From positions 1 to 64,000 of the forward strand of contig NZ_JOIU01000012.1 of the NCBI RefSeq assembly GCF_000720135.1: a DNA stretch of 64,000 bases. The letters run 5' to 3'. The DNA comes from Streptomyces sp. NRRL S-1022. Lineage in GTDB: Bacteria > Actinomycetota > Actinomycetes > Streptomycetales > Streptomycetaceae. The notes beneath the pieces were generated by a model. The model ran no database searches. It saw only the letters and a list, made by a program, of their open reading frames with translations, and had not been told where the DNA came from. Position 1 is the stretch's first letter; each line of letters starts with the position of its first letter. Below are positions 53,414 to 62,830 of this stretch, piece after piece. Position numbers and translations under genes: made by a program.

Positions 53414-54511
53414 TCACCGCTTCCCGTACGTGCCCTGCACCATGGCGCGCAGACTGCCGTGGTGCAGGATCAGCGTGTCCGGGTCCGCGGGGACGGCGGC
53501 CTCCCCGAAGTGCACCCGGCGGTAGGCGATGCGCAGCATGACGATCGCGTGCCGCAGGGCGGCGTACAGGAGATGGAAGTCCATGTCCCGCGGGGTGTGC
53601 CCGGTCAGCCGCGCGTAGCGGGCCTCGACCCGGTCGCGGCGCAGCAGTCCGGGCAGCCCGGGCCGGCCCGAGCCGGTCGCGAGGTCCTGGAAGAACCGGT
53701 GCAGGTAGATCGTCCAGCCGAGGTCGACCTCGCGCGGGGCGGGCGCCGCCATCTCCCAGTCCAGCACGGCGACGGGTGCGAAGCCGTCGTAGACGACGTT
53801 CCCGATGCGGGCGTCCCCCCAGCTGAGGACGGGGTCGCCGGGCTCGCCCGGCCACAGCTCGGCCAGCCGGTCGAACGCGGCCTCGATGAGGGGTGAGCGG
53901 GCGCGGCCGTCGACCACCCAGGCGTAATAGGCGCGTTGGGCCGCCACGTGCCGGTGCAGCGCGTCCCCCTGCCCGGGCAGGGCGAGGAACGGGGCCGCGG
54001 ACAGGGGTGCTTGGTCGTGCAGCCGGGCCAGCAGCCCGATCGTGGCCGCTTCCAGGCGCTCGCGTTCGGCGTCGCTCGCCGCGTGCAGCCAACTACCCTC
54101 GTAGGTGTACGGCATGACGTCCGGCGGCACGCGCCCGGTCACCCGTTCCATGACGAAGAACGGCGCCCCGAGCGGGGCCGGGTCCTCCTCCAGCCACAGG
54201 ACGCGGGGCACGGGCACGTCCGTGTGCTCGGCCACGAGCTTGAGGGTGCGGTACTGCCGGGCCATGTCGTACTCCGGGAAGACGGTGTACGCCGCCGGGT
54301 CGGCGGCCATCCGCAGCGCGCAGGAGCGCACCGGGGGCCGCGGGTGGCCGATGTCGAACAGCAACGTCTCGCTGGACATGCCGTTGGAGGCCGGGACGGA
54401 GACGCCGGTGGCCGTGGCGCCCGGGAGCCGGGTACCGAGCCAGGCGGTGAGGCGCCGGGTCAGTTCTGCGGGGTCCCGGGTGGTGGTGCGGGGACGAGGT
54501 GCCGTGGCCAT
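53414..54511 (-). CDS. Aminoglycoside phosphotransferase-family (APH) protein
   Basis: This 365-residue kinase-like protein shows the APH catalytic loop LSWGDARIGNVVYDG and the metal-binding VLDWEMAAPAPREVDLGW. SNGMSSETLLFDI marks the nucleotide-binding start. The subfamily is that linked to acyl-CoA dehydrogenases (ACAD10-like N-terminal kinases) rather than to drug resistance, which fits the acyl-CoA dehydrogenase gene nearby. AAGGAGG precedes ATG 54511. It lies 14 bases after the AttH-like gene, so the two form one operon. Confidence 0.87.
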   Translation of the reverse strand: MATAPRPRTTTRDPAELTRRLTAWLGTRLPGATATGVSVPASNGMSSETLLFDIGHPRPPVRSCALRMAADPAAYTVFPEYDMARQYRTLKLVAEHTDVPVPRVLWLEEDPAPLGAPFFVMERVTGRVPPDVMPYTYEGSWLHAASDAERERLEAATIGLLARLHDQAPLSAAPFLALPGQGDALHRHVAAQRAYYAWVVDGRARSPLIEAAFDRLAELWPGEPGDPVLSWGDARIGNVVYDGFAPVAVLDWEMAAPAPREVDLGWTIYLHRFFQDLATGSGRPGLPGLLRRDRVEARYARLTGHTPRDMDFHLLYAALRHAIVMLRIAYRRVHFGEAAVPADPDTLILHHGSLRAMVQGTYGKR

Positions 54512-54525
54512 GGGCGAAGCCCTCC

Positions 54526-55626
54526 TTACGGCGCTGTGGAGGTGAAGTCGGTGAACCCGCTCGGGTCGTGCCGGCCGAACGAGCCGTGCTCGAAGATGCC
54601 GTACCCGGTCCGCCCGTCCATGCGGAAGCGCGCGGAGTGGTCGGTGACGCCGTACGCGGCGAGCGGGTGCGGTGCCGACATGTCGTAGGTGCGGCGGTCC
54701 ACCCAGCCGGCGCCCCGCCAGGTGCCGTGCTGCCAGTCCTCGGCCGGCGGGTAGCCGGCGCCGACGGCCAGCGGTGAGGAGGCGAGGATCTCCACCTTCA
54801 GGTCCTGCGGCTTGCGCGCGTCGCCGAGGCGGACGACGGCGCGCTCGGGGTGCCGGGTGCCGGAGCGGTAGCCGATCTCGGCCTGCGGCCAGCCGAGTTG
54901 GCGGTCGCGGTGGCCGGGCCGGACCAGGGTGGCGTCGTTCAGGGAGCGGTAGCCGTCGGCGTCCTCCTGGACGACGACCATCAGGAAGCGGTCCGCGAAG
55001 CGGACCGGGCACCAGATCCAGTGGAAGCCCTCGGTGGGGTGGTCGGCGGCGAGCCGGCCGCCGTCCTCGCCGGGCAGCGGGCGCACGCCCCAGCTGCGGT
55101 CCCGGGTGCCGGTCCAGTCCTCCGCCGAGACCGCGAACTCCGTCCCGGCCGCCCGGATCACGCCCTCGGCCCGCCCCGCCTGGACGAAGCGGCGGCCCTC
55201 CAGGGTGAGCCGGTCGCCCCGGCGCTGGAGGTGGTGCGGTTCCCACAGGGCCGGGAAGGCGGCGGTCCAGGTGAGGTCGTACGCCAGGTGGTCGTCGGTG
55301 CAGACCAGGCGGAGACGCTGGAGCGGCCGTACCACCTCGATGCGCAGCGGGCCGACGGCGAGCCGCGTCCGGTCCTCGCCGAGGGCGTCGCAGGCGCGCA
55401 CGGCGTACAGCGTGTCGCCGGTGCGCAAAGTGGCGTAGGCGTCGGTGACGCCCAGGTTGGGGTAGACGCCGAGGCCCAGGATGAGCAGGGCGCGGCCGGT
55501 GTGGTCGAAGACGTGGAAGATGCAGCGGTCGTAGGCGTTCCGGTCGCCGGTGGCCACGTGCTTCATGGAGAGCGGCACCTGGTGCACGGGGTACTCGTCG
55601 AGCGGTACGGGACGGTCGTCGGCCAC
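54526..55626 (-). CDS. AttH/CrtC-like lipocalin-type protein of unknown function
   Basis: This protein of about 366 residues resembles the AttH/hydroxyneurosporene synthase-like double-lipocalin fold. The blocks NAYDRCIFHVFDHTGRALLILGLGVYP, the DRSWGVRP motif and FHWIWCPVRFADRFLMVVVQED recur in that group. Function is unknown; binding or hydration of a lipid is a guess. GTG 55626 has AGGGG at good spacing; GTG 55632 is an alternative with the box too close. It is followed by the phosphotransferase-like gene, and a palindrome lies 24 bases upstream. Confidence 0.72.
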   Translation of the reverse strand: MADDRPVPLDEYPVHQVPLSMKHVATGDRNAYDRCIFHVFDHTGRALLILGLGVYPNLGVTDAYATLRTGDTLYAVRACDALGEDRTRLAVGPLRIEVVRPLQRLRLVCTDDHLAYDLTWTAAFPALWEPHHLQRRGDRLTLEGRRFVQAGRAEGVIRAAGTEFAVSAEDWTGTRDRSWGVRPLPGEDGGRLAADHPTEGFHWIWCPVRFADRFLMVVVQEDADGYRSLNDATLVRPGHRDRQLGWPQAEIGYRSGTRHPERAVVRLGDARKPQDLKVEILASSPLAVGAGYPPAEDWQHGTWRGAGWVDRRTYDMSAPHPLAAYGVTDHSARFRMDGRTGYGIFEHGSFGRHDPSGFTDFTSTAP

Positions 55627-55649
55627 GGACACCCCCTGGGCGATGGTCA

Positions 55650-55666
55650 GCTGACGGTACGTCAGC
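55650..55666. promoter_or_regulatory. Palindromic operator-like site upstream of the AttH-like operon
   Basis: GCTGACGGTACGTCAGC has perfect 7-base arms around three central bases, the form bound by TetR-type dimers. It lies directly upstream of the AttH-like start. The regulator is not identified; the TetR gene at 58725 is one candidate. Confidence 0.6.
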
Positions 55667-55763
55667 CGACTGCGGGAGACCAGAGGGTGAACCGGGCGGG
55701 CCGTGAACTGACGCTCGATTGCGCCGGGCGTGACCTGCCCGCCCGTCGCCGCGTTGCCCGGGT

Positions 55764-56006
55764 ATGACCCCCACGTACACGACGGCCGGGCGTCAGCGCC
55801 GCATGTTCGTCCCCCTCCCGGCGGGATCGGTTCCGCCGCCTTCGCCGCCGGACCCGCCCATCTACCGCGACCTGCTGCGGACCTGGGCCGACCGGGGCCG
55901 CACCCTGCCGGGCCGCCACGACCCGGAGTGGGTCAGGCTGGCGGCCCCCACGGTCCGCACGGGCCAGTTCAGCGGCCTTCCGGGCCCGCCAGGTGACGGG
56001 CGATGA
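55764..56006 (+). CDS. Small hypothetical protein overlapping the acyl-CoA dehydrogenase end
   Basis: This 80-residue frame encodes a Pro-rich start and a more protein-like second half (PIYRDLLRTWADRGRTLPGRHDPEWVRLAAP). It shows the third-position GC bias of real genes and overlaps the convergent acyl-CoA dehydrogenase gene by 38 bases. The ribosome site is weak (CCCGGGT). I recognise no family, and it may be a small conserved Streptomyces protein. Confidence 0.45.
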   Translation: MTPTYTTAGRQRRMFVPLPAGSVPPPSPPDPPIYRDLLRTWADRGRTLPGRHDPEWVRLAAPTVRTGQFSGLPGPPGDGR

Positions 56007-57141
56007 CCATCCGCTGGATCTGGTTGGTGCCCTCGACGATCTGCAGGACCTTGGCCTCGCGCATGTAGCGCTCGGCCGGGAAGTCGGCGGTGTAGCCGTA
56101 GCCGCCCAGTATCTGCACCGCGTCCGTGGTGACCTTCATGGCCGCGTCGGTGCAGTGCAGCTTGGCCATGGCCGCCTGCTTGGCGAACGGCCGGCCTGCG
56201 TCGCGCAGCCGGGCCGCGGCGAGGTACAGCGCGCGGCCCGCCTCGATCTGGGTGGCCATGTCGGCGAGCATGAAGCGCAGCCCCTGGAAGTCGGCGATGG
56301 CCCGGCCGAACTGGCGGCGCTGGGTCGCGTAGCGGACCGCCTCGTCCAGCGCGGCCTGGGCGAGGCCGACGGCGCAGGCGGCGATGCCGAGCCGGCCGGA
56401 GTCGAGCGCCGCCAGGGCGATGGAGAAGCCCTGGCCCTCCTCGCCGATGCGCCGGTCGTCCGGGACGCGGACGCCGTCGAGGTGCACCTGGGCGGTGGGC
56501 GAGCCCTTCATGCCCATCTTCTTCTCGGGGGCCGCACCGCTCAGGCCGGGCGCGTCGCCGGGCACCAGGAAGGCGGTGATCCCGCGCGGGCCGTCCTCGC
56601 CGGTGCGGGCCATCACGGTGTAGAAGTCGGCGATCCCGCCGTGCGTGATCCAGGCCTTGGTCCCGTTGATCACCCAGGAGTCGCCGTCCCGGACGGCCCT
56701 GGTGCGCAGGGAGGCCGCGTCGGAGCCGGAGGACGGCTCGGACAGGCAGTAGGCGCCGAGCAGGCCGCCGCCCAGCATCGCGGGCAGGTGCTCGACCTGC
56801 TGCTGCTTGGTGCCGTAGGTGGCGAGGGCATAGGAGGCGAGCGTGTGGACGCTGACCCCGAGGCCGACGGTGAGCCGGGCCGCGGCCAGCTCTTCGAGGA
56901 CCTGGAGATACACCTCGTACGGCTGGTCGCCGCCGCCGTACTCCGAGTCGTACGGCAGACCCAGCAGGCCTGACTCGGACAACAGGGTGAAGATCTCGCG
57001 CGGGAAGCGTCCCGCGTCCTCCTCCTCCGCGGCCCTCGGCGCGATCTCGCGCTGGGCGATGTCCCGGACGAGGGCGAGCAGATCCCTCGCCTCTTCCGTG
57101 GGCAGTTGACGCTCCACCGGCTGCGGGTCGCGGTCGGACAT
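55969..57141 (-). CDS. Acyl-CoA dehydrogenase
   Basis: This 390-residue FAD-dependent enzyme introduces the alpha-beta double bond in acyl-CoA esters. Signatures present: AYCLSEPSSGSDAASLRTRA (FAD and substrate contacts), ALDSGRLGIAACAVGLAQAALDEAVRYATQRRQFGRAI, GGYGYTADFPAERYMREAK and the catalytic Glu in QIVEGTNQIQR. Chain-length preference cannot be read. ATG 57141 follows GGGAGGAG; the frame extends upstream without similarity. It is divergent from the chitinase gene and near the AttH-like/APH pair, with which it may share a lipid pathway. Confidence 0.93.
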   Translation of the reverse strand: MSDRDPQPVERQLPTEEARDLLALVRDIAQREIAPRAAEEEDAGRFPREIFTLLSESGLLGLPYDSEYGGGDQPYEVYLQVLEELAAARLTVGLGVSVHTLASYALATYGTKQQQVEHLPAMLGGGLLGAYCLSEPSSGSDAASLRTRAVRDGDSWVINGTKAWITHGGIADFYTVMARTGEDGPRGITAFLVPGDAPGLSGAAPEKKMGMKGSPTAQVHLDGVRVPDDRRIGEEGQGFSIALAALDSGRLGIAACAVGLAQAALDEAVRYATQRRQFGRAIADFQGLRFMLADMATQIEAGRALYLAAARLRDAGRPFAKQAAMAKLHCTDAAMKVTTDAVQILGGYGYTADFPAERYMREAKVLQIVEGTNQIQRMVIARHLAGPEGR

Positions 57142-57360
57142 GGCGTCGGCTCCTCCCTGTTCGGGCACCGGCGGTCCGGCCCGGGGTTGGGGGGCGGCTC
57201 CGCCTGATCGTTGCGCTGGGCCGAAGGCGCCGGCTCCCGGGTCTCGGAAGCTGCTGACCTGCGGCATGCGCTGTGAGTATGCCCGATCGGCGACCTCCCG
57301 TCACCAGTTAACGACCGCTTACTTCAAGAGCCCGGGCGCCGGGTCCCGCCGGGCGGAGAC

Positions 57361-57401
57361 TGGTCCGAACCATTGACCAAATGGTCTAGTCCTCCTACTG
57401 T
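57361..57401 (+). promoter_or_regulatory. Chitinase promoter with 12-bp direct repeats and a DasR-like site
   Basis: TGGTCCGAACCA (57361-57372) and TGGTCTAGTCCT (57382-57393) are the pair of direct repeats found in Streptomyces chitinase promoters. TTGACC (57373-57378) and TACTGT (57396-57401), 17 bases apart, form the promoter. The second repeat, in the spacer, matches the DasR dre core TGGTCTAG-CC. Repression by DasR and activation by chitin breakdown products is therefore likely. Confidence 0.8.
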
Positions 57402-57472
57402 GCATGACCAACGCTTTACCGCGTTCATGCCAATCGGCGCGCGATCCCCTCTCCCCCACGAGGAGACACCCG

Positions 57473-58705
<1,233 letters not shown>

Positions 58706-58724
58706 CCCGGGCGGCCGGCCCCGG

Positions 58725-59378
58725 TCAGCCGTCCCGGCGGGCCGGCGGCGGGGCCGGGTGGGCGGGGTCCAGCTCCTCGACGGCGCGCAGGGCCCCGCCG
58801 AGCGTCTTCACCAGCAGCTGGCGCATGGTGTCGCGGGACAGCCGGGGGCGGTCGATCCAGTCCAGGGTGGCGCCCTCCACGCCGCACACCCAGGACAGCA
58901 GGCCCATCCGGGCCAGCGGGGAGATGTCACCGCGGCCGTAGGCCCCCTCGGCGATCGCGGTGACGATCGCCTCGCGCACGCCGTCCCGGATCGCGTGCAC
59001 CTCGGTGTCGAAGCCGACACCGCCGCTGACGATGGTGCGGTAGGCGGCCTGGTGGTGTTCGGCGTAGCGCAGATAGCCGTCGATCGTGCGGTGCACGCGG
59101 TCCACGGCGGGCAGCTGGAGGCTGCCCGCGGCGGAGGCGACCAGGTCCACGACGGAGTCCTGGATGATCGCCAAGTAGTAGCCGCGCTTGGACCCGAAGT
59201 AGTAGTAGATCAGTCCCTTGGCGACCCGCGCCTGGCGGGCGATGTCGTCCATGGACAGCGCGTCGTAGGACGTGTCGGCGAACAACTTCCGCCCGATGGC
59301 GATGAGTTCGGCGCGGCGCGCCATGGAGCGCTCGGTGCCGCGCACCCGGGTGGCGGCACGCTGCTGCGGCAAGTTCAC
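58725..59378 (-). CDS. TetR family transcriptional regulator
   Basis: This regulator of about 217 residues has a TetR DNA-binding domain (ELIAIGRKLFADTSYDALSMDDIARQARVAKGLIYYYFGSKRGYYLA) and a ligand-binding C-terminus. GTG 59378 has GGGGT upstream; ATG 59324 is a shorter option. It is convergent with the chitinase gene. An inverted repeat at 59405-59421 lies just upstream, which suggests self-control. Confidence 0.88.
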   Translation of the reverse strand: MNLPQQRAATRVRGTERSMARRAELIAIGRKLFADTSYDALSMDDIARQARVAKGLIYYYFGSKRGYYLAIIQDSVVDLVASAAGSLQLPAVDRVHRTIDGYLRYAEHHQAAYRTIVSGGVGFDTEVHAIRDGVREAIVTAIAEGAYGRGDISPLARMGLLSWVCGVEGATLDWIDRPRLSRDTMRQLLVKTLGGALRAVEELDPAHPAPPPARRDG

Positions 59379-59404
59379 GATCGACCCCGGACTAGGCGCG
59401 GCGG

Positions 59405-59421
59405 GACATCCGCAGTATGTC
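59405..59421. promoter_or_regulatory. Inverted repeat upstream of the TetR gene
   Basis: GACAT and ATGTC are separated by seven bases, on the scale of a TetR operator, 27 bases from the start codon of the TetR gene and beside the end of the small membrane-protein gene. Confidence 0.4.
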
Positions 59422-59450
59422 AGAACAAGCCGCACACGTGAGCGGTCGGT

Positions 59451-59591
59451 TCAGAGCAGGCCGAGCTGGGTCACGAGCATGGCGAACACCGCCACGAGGA
59501 CCCAGCCCAGGGCGTGTTCGAGGATCTTCGGCCCGTCTTCCCCGGGGCCTCCGGTGAGGGCGCGGGTGGCGGTGGCCTGGTGTGCGGTCAT
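59451..59591 (-). CDS. SCO1431-family small membrane protein
   Basis: This 46-residue protein has one membrane helix near the C-terminus (ALGWVLVAVFAMLVTQLGLL) after a short soluble segment (GGPGEDGPKILEH). Size, sequence and position between a TetR gene and a C39 peptidase gene match the SCO1431 family of Streptomyces, whose function is unknown. Start is ATG 59591 behind GCGAG; a much longer open frame through it is not coding. The gene is easily missed by size filters. Confidence 0.8.
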   Translation of the reverse strand: MTAHQATATRALTGGPGEDGPKILEHALGWVLVAVFAMLVTQLGLL

Positions 59592-59710
59592 GGTGGTACT
59601 CGCAGAGGTCGGACGTGTACGGCGGAATCCCCCACCCCTTTCGTCCACCATGCCACCCGCGCCCCGGTCCGCGGCGATGAGCTTGGTCACAGGCCGCGGG
59701 ACACCGGTCC

Positions 59711-61078
59711 TCAGTACACGCCGACGGCGGCGAGCGCCTTGCGCTGGTGCGGGGTCGGATGGGCCGGGAAGTAGAGGTAGCAGACCCCGCCGGTGCCGGA
59801 GACGACCTTGCCGGAGGCGTTGTACCGCTTGGTCCTGAGCCAGATGTTCTCCCACTCGCGCCGCTTGTAGACGCGCCGCACCGCATCGTCGTCCGGCGAG
59901 GCCGGGTCGCCCGCGATCACGTCCCCCTCGGCGGTGAAGCCGATGACGGTCATCAGGTGCCCGGAGGTGCCGTAACCGGCCCCCGTCAGCTCCTCCTTGC
60001 GGAACGACTGGGACGTTATGGCCGGGATGCCGGCCGCGATCAGCGTCTCCAGGTCGGTGAGCGAGGCGAGCCGGGTGACGACGCCCTGGAGGCCCTCGAA
60101 GGTGGCCGCGTAGGCGGCGTTGAAGGGCCAGTTGCCGCAGCCCTGGTACTGGTGGTCGTAGGTGGAGCGGGCCGCGTGGCACACCTGCGGGTCGGCGTAG
60201 GAGGGGTCCACCCAGGACAGCTGCTCGGGGGTGAGCCGGCCGCCCCAGTACTCGATGATCATCTGCGAGGAGGTGGGGCTGCACCAGGCCTCGCCACCGT
60301 TGTCGTACTCGGGGTACTGCCCCTTGTGGATCTCCTGCGAGTAACGCGGGACGGCCAGCTCCTGGGCGAGGCCGGGGGTGGAGGCCGGGACGGTGAAGCG
60401 GTCGGGGATGTCGGAGCCCATCGCGCCGAGCCGCCACACGGTCGGCGTGAGACGCGTGCCGGGCCGGCGGTACAGGGTCAGGCGCAGCCGGTACGACGTC
60501 AGGCGCAGGCCGGTGCTCGCGTCGTCGACGGCGAAGGTGTCGGTCCAGACGGTGCTCTTGCCGTCGGTCTGGCCGTCCACCGAGGTCCGCTTGATGTCCT
60601 GGTCGCCGGCCGCCCAGCGGCCCATCACGTACCAGGGCGTCTCGGTGCCGTCGGAGTACGTGCCGTGCAGCTCGACCTGGAGCCAGGTGCCGTCGGGGGT
60701 GTCCGCGTTCCAGGAGGCGACGGCCTCGGTCGCGGGCACGGTCAGCCGGTGCTCCGGGGAGGTCCAGGTCGCGTACTCCCAGGTGGCGGTGGTGCCGGTG
60801 TGCGGGTCGGTGTAGTCGGTACGGCCGGCGGGGGCGCCGATCACGACGCCGGGACGCCGGCCGGGCACCGCCCGGGCACCCTGGGCGGTGCCGCAGCGCC
60901 AGTCCCGGTACGTCGTCCAGGCGTGGTAGTCGATCGGGCGGCCCGGTGCCTGGCCGGGGTCGTCGGTGTCGGCGGCGGGGCGCGTTCCGGCGGCGGCGGG
61001 CGCCGCCGTGCCGGTCACCGCGGCGGCGACGGCCACGGCCAGAACGGTTCTGCGGGACGGCTGTCGGGCTCTGCTCAT
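59711..61078 (-). CDS. Tat-exported C39-family peptidase
   Basis: This 455-residue protein carries a twin-arginine signal (SRRTVLAVAVAAAVTG, cut near residue 30). A beta-rich N-terminal domain (about 45-240) is followed by a papain-like C39 domain. The catalytic Cys is in EAWCSPTSSQMIIEYWGG, the His in SGHLMTVIGF and the Asp in VIAGDPASPDDD. Family members cut peptides, but with no ABC-transporter domain here the role is outside the cell. ATG 61078 sits below a CATAGTT promoter-like stretch near 61130. It lies downstream of an APC permease on the same strand. Confidence 0.9.
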   Translation of the reverse strand: MSRARQPSRRTVLAVAVAAAVTGTAAPAAAGTRPAADTDDPGQAPGRPIDYHAWTTYRDWRCGTAQGARAVPGRRPGVVIGAPAGRTDYTDPHTGTTATWEYATWTSPEHRLTVPATEAVASWNADTPDGTWLQVELHGTYSDGTETPWYVMGRWAAGDQDIKRTSVDGQTDGKSTVWTDTFAVDDASTGLRLTSYRLRLTLYRRPGTRLTPTVWRLGAMGSDIPDRFTVPASTPGLAQELAVPRYSQEIHKGQYPEYDNGGEAWCSPTSSQMIIEYWGGRLTPEQLSWVDPSYADPQVCHAARSTYDHQYQGCGNWPFNAAYAATFEGLQGVVTRLASLTDLETLIAAGIPAITSQSFRKEELTGAGYGTSGHLMTVIGFTAEGDVIAGDPASPDDDAVRRVYKRREWENIWLRTKRYNASGKVVSGTGGVCYLYFPAHPTPHQRKALAAVGVY

Positions 61079-61251
61079 GGGCGCGATGACCCCCAGGGTG
61101 TCCGAGGCGGGCTGGTCCGGTGCGGTAACTATGAAGGAGGCCGGATGACGCTGCCAGCACTTCCGCACATGCCGCGCCAGGAATATTGGTCTGCGCCACT
61201 GGAAGGGGGCGCGCCCGCGCCCGGCCTCGACGCCCGGCCCGGACGGCCCTG

Positions 61252-62790
61252 TCAGACGAGGTCCATCGCGGCGACCTCGTCGGGGCGCCCGTAGCTGACC
61301 GGTCCCTGGAAGCGGCGGCGGGCCGTGGCGAACCACCACACCGTGGCCACCAGCAGGACCACGGCCAGCGCGATCGGCGCGTAGTTGAAGGAGTCGACGG
61401 TGATCGGCGAGGCCTGCGGCAGCATGAACAGGACACTGCTGAGCAGGATCCAGACCACCGCGAGCCAGCCGATCGGCCTGCCCCAGCGGCCCAGGTGCCA
61501 GGGCCCGGGCTGGAAGGCGTCACCGAGCCGCAGCCGCAGGAAGATCGGCACGGCGTAGGCAAGGAAGAGCCCGACCACGTTGACGCTGACGATGGCGGTG
61601 AACGCCGTGTGCGACCACCAGCCGGGCACCACCAGGGCCAGCGAGCAGGCGACCGCGAACCAGACGGCCTTCACCGGTGTGCGGGTGCGCGGCGAGACCG
61701 AGTGCCACCAGCGGGAGCCGGGCATGGCGCCGTCCCGGGAGAAGGCGAAGATCTGCCGGGTGTTGCTGGTGAGGTTGGCGAGGCCGCAGAAGAGCATCGC
61801 GCCGATGACGACGAGCAGCATCACCTTGGCGGTGCGCAGGCCGAGGCCGTCGATCAGGATCCGGACCGGCGGCGCGGGCGCACCGGCCACCCCGGCGTAG
61901 TCGCCGATGCTGTAGACCAGCGCCAGCATCAGGACCAGGCCGGCGACCGCGGACCAGCCGATGGCGCGGGTGATGCCCTTGGGGGCGCTGACCGTCGCGC
62001 GGACCGTTTCCTCGGACATGTGGAAGCTGCCGTCGAACCCGGTGAAGGTCCAGCTGGTCACCAGCAGGCCGAGCATGCCGCCGTAAAGGCCGCTCGTGAA
62101 GCCGGTGCTGTTCTCGAAATGCGTCACGAAGGACGCGGACCGGTGATGGTCGGGCATCACTACCAGTGCCCCCACGATCACGACGAGTCCGATCAGGAGC
62201 CACCACACGGAAATGCGGTTCAGCAGGGCGACGAGCTGCACGGTGTAGGTGTTGGCGAGTCCCTGGAGCACGATGACGAGGGCCGTGATGAGGACCGTCT
62301 GGTGCGCGGTCGGCCGGTAGGAGGGCCACTGCAGCTGCACGAACACCTGGATGAAGGTGGCGGCGGCGTAGCCGGTGGCGGCGGTGCCGCCGATCTGGCC
62401 CACGAAGTTCAGCCAGCCGGTGAACCACGACCAGGCGCCTTTGTGCCGCTTGGCGAGTTTGCCCGCGGAGAAATAGAGGGCACCGCTCGTCGGATAGGCG
62501 GAGGCGACTTCCGCCATGGACGCGCCGATGAGCAGCACCATGAGCGAGACGCCGATCCAGCCGAACACGAGAATGCGCGGGCCGCCGGCGTTCATACCGA
62601 ATCCGAACGACGAGAAAATACCCGAGAGGATATTGATGATGGTGAACGAGATAGCGAAGTTGTCGAACGCCTCGAAGCGCCGGGTCAGTTTTCGCGGATA
62701 ACCCATCGCGTGCAGGGTGGCGTCGTCGTCGAGCACGACGGGGTCCGCGGCACGGGCCCGCGACCGCGGAGTCGACATCCGTTCCGACAC
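61252..62790 (-). CDS. APC superfamily amino acid permease
   Basis: This 512-residue permease has twelve predicted helices. FAISFTIINILSGIFSSFGFGMNAGGP and ASAYPTSGALYFSAGKLA are typical of the amino acid/choline (ACT, GABA permease-like) branch. It imports an amino acid or polyamine by proton symport; the substrate is unknown. GTG 62790 has GAGAAAGG upstream. The gene upstream on the same strand ends 40 bases away, so the two may be co-transcribed. Confidence 0.92.
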   Translation of the reverse strand: MSERMSTPRSRARAADPVVLDDDATLHAMGYPRKLTRRFEAFDNFAISFTIINILSGIFSSFGFGMNAGGPRILVFGWIGVSLMVLLIGASMAEVASAYPTSGALYFSAGKLAKRHKGAWSWFTGWLNFVGQIGGTAATGYAAATFIQVFVQLQWPSYRPTAHQTVLITALVIVLQGLANTYTVQLVALLNRISVWWLLIGLVVIVGALVVMPDHHRSASFVTHFENSTGFTSGLYGGMLGLLVTSWTFTGFDGSFHMSEETVRATVSAPKGITRAIGWSAVAGLVLMLALVYSIGDYAGVAGAPAPPVRILIDGLGLRTAKVMLLVVIGAMLFCGLANLTSNTRQIFAFSRDGAMPGSRWWHSVSPRTRTPVKAVWFAVACSLALVVPGWWSHTAFTAIVSVNVVGLFLAYAVPIFLRLRLGDAFQPGPWHLGRWGRPIGWLAVVWILLSSVLFMLPQASPITVDSFNYAPIALAVVLLVATVWWFATARRRFQGPVSYGRPDEVAAMDLV

Positions 62791-62830
62791 AGATCGGCCT
62801 TTCTCTCGGTGGGGGGTGGGGACGAGCGGG

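Noticed and set aside
53414..54511. Aminoglycoside resistance gene
   Set aside because: The APH fold is present but the sequence fits the acyl-CoA-dehydrogenase-linked kinase group and the context is metabolic.
59451..61562. A 703-residue minus-strand frame covering the C39 peptidase region
   Set aside because: Only its last 46 codons form a real gene; the rest is a frame shadow of the C39 peptidase gene.
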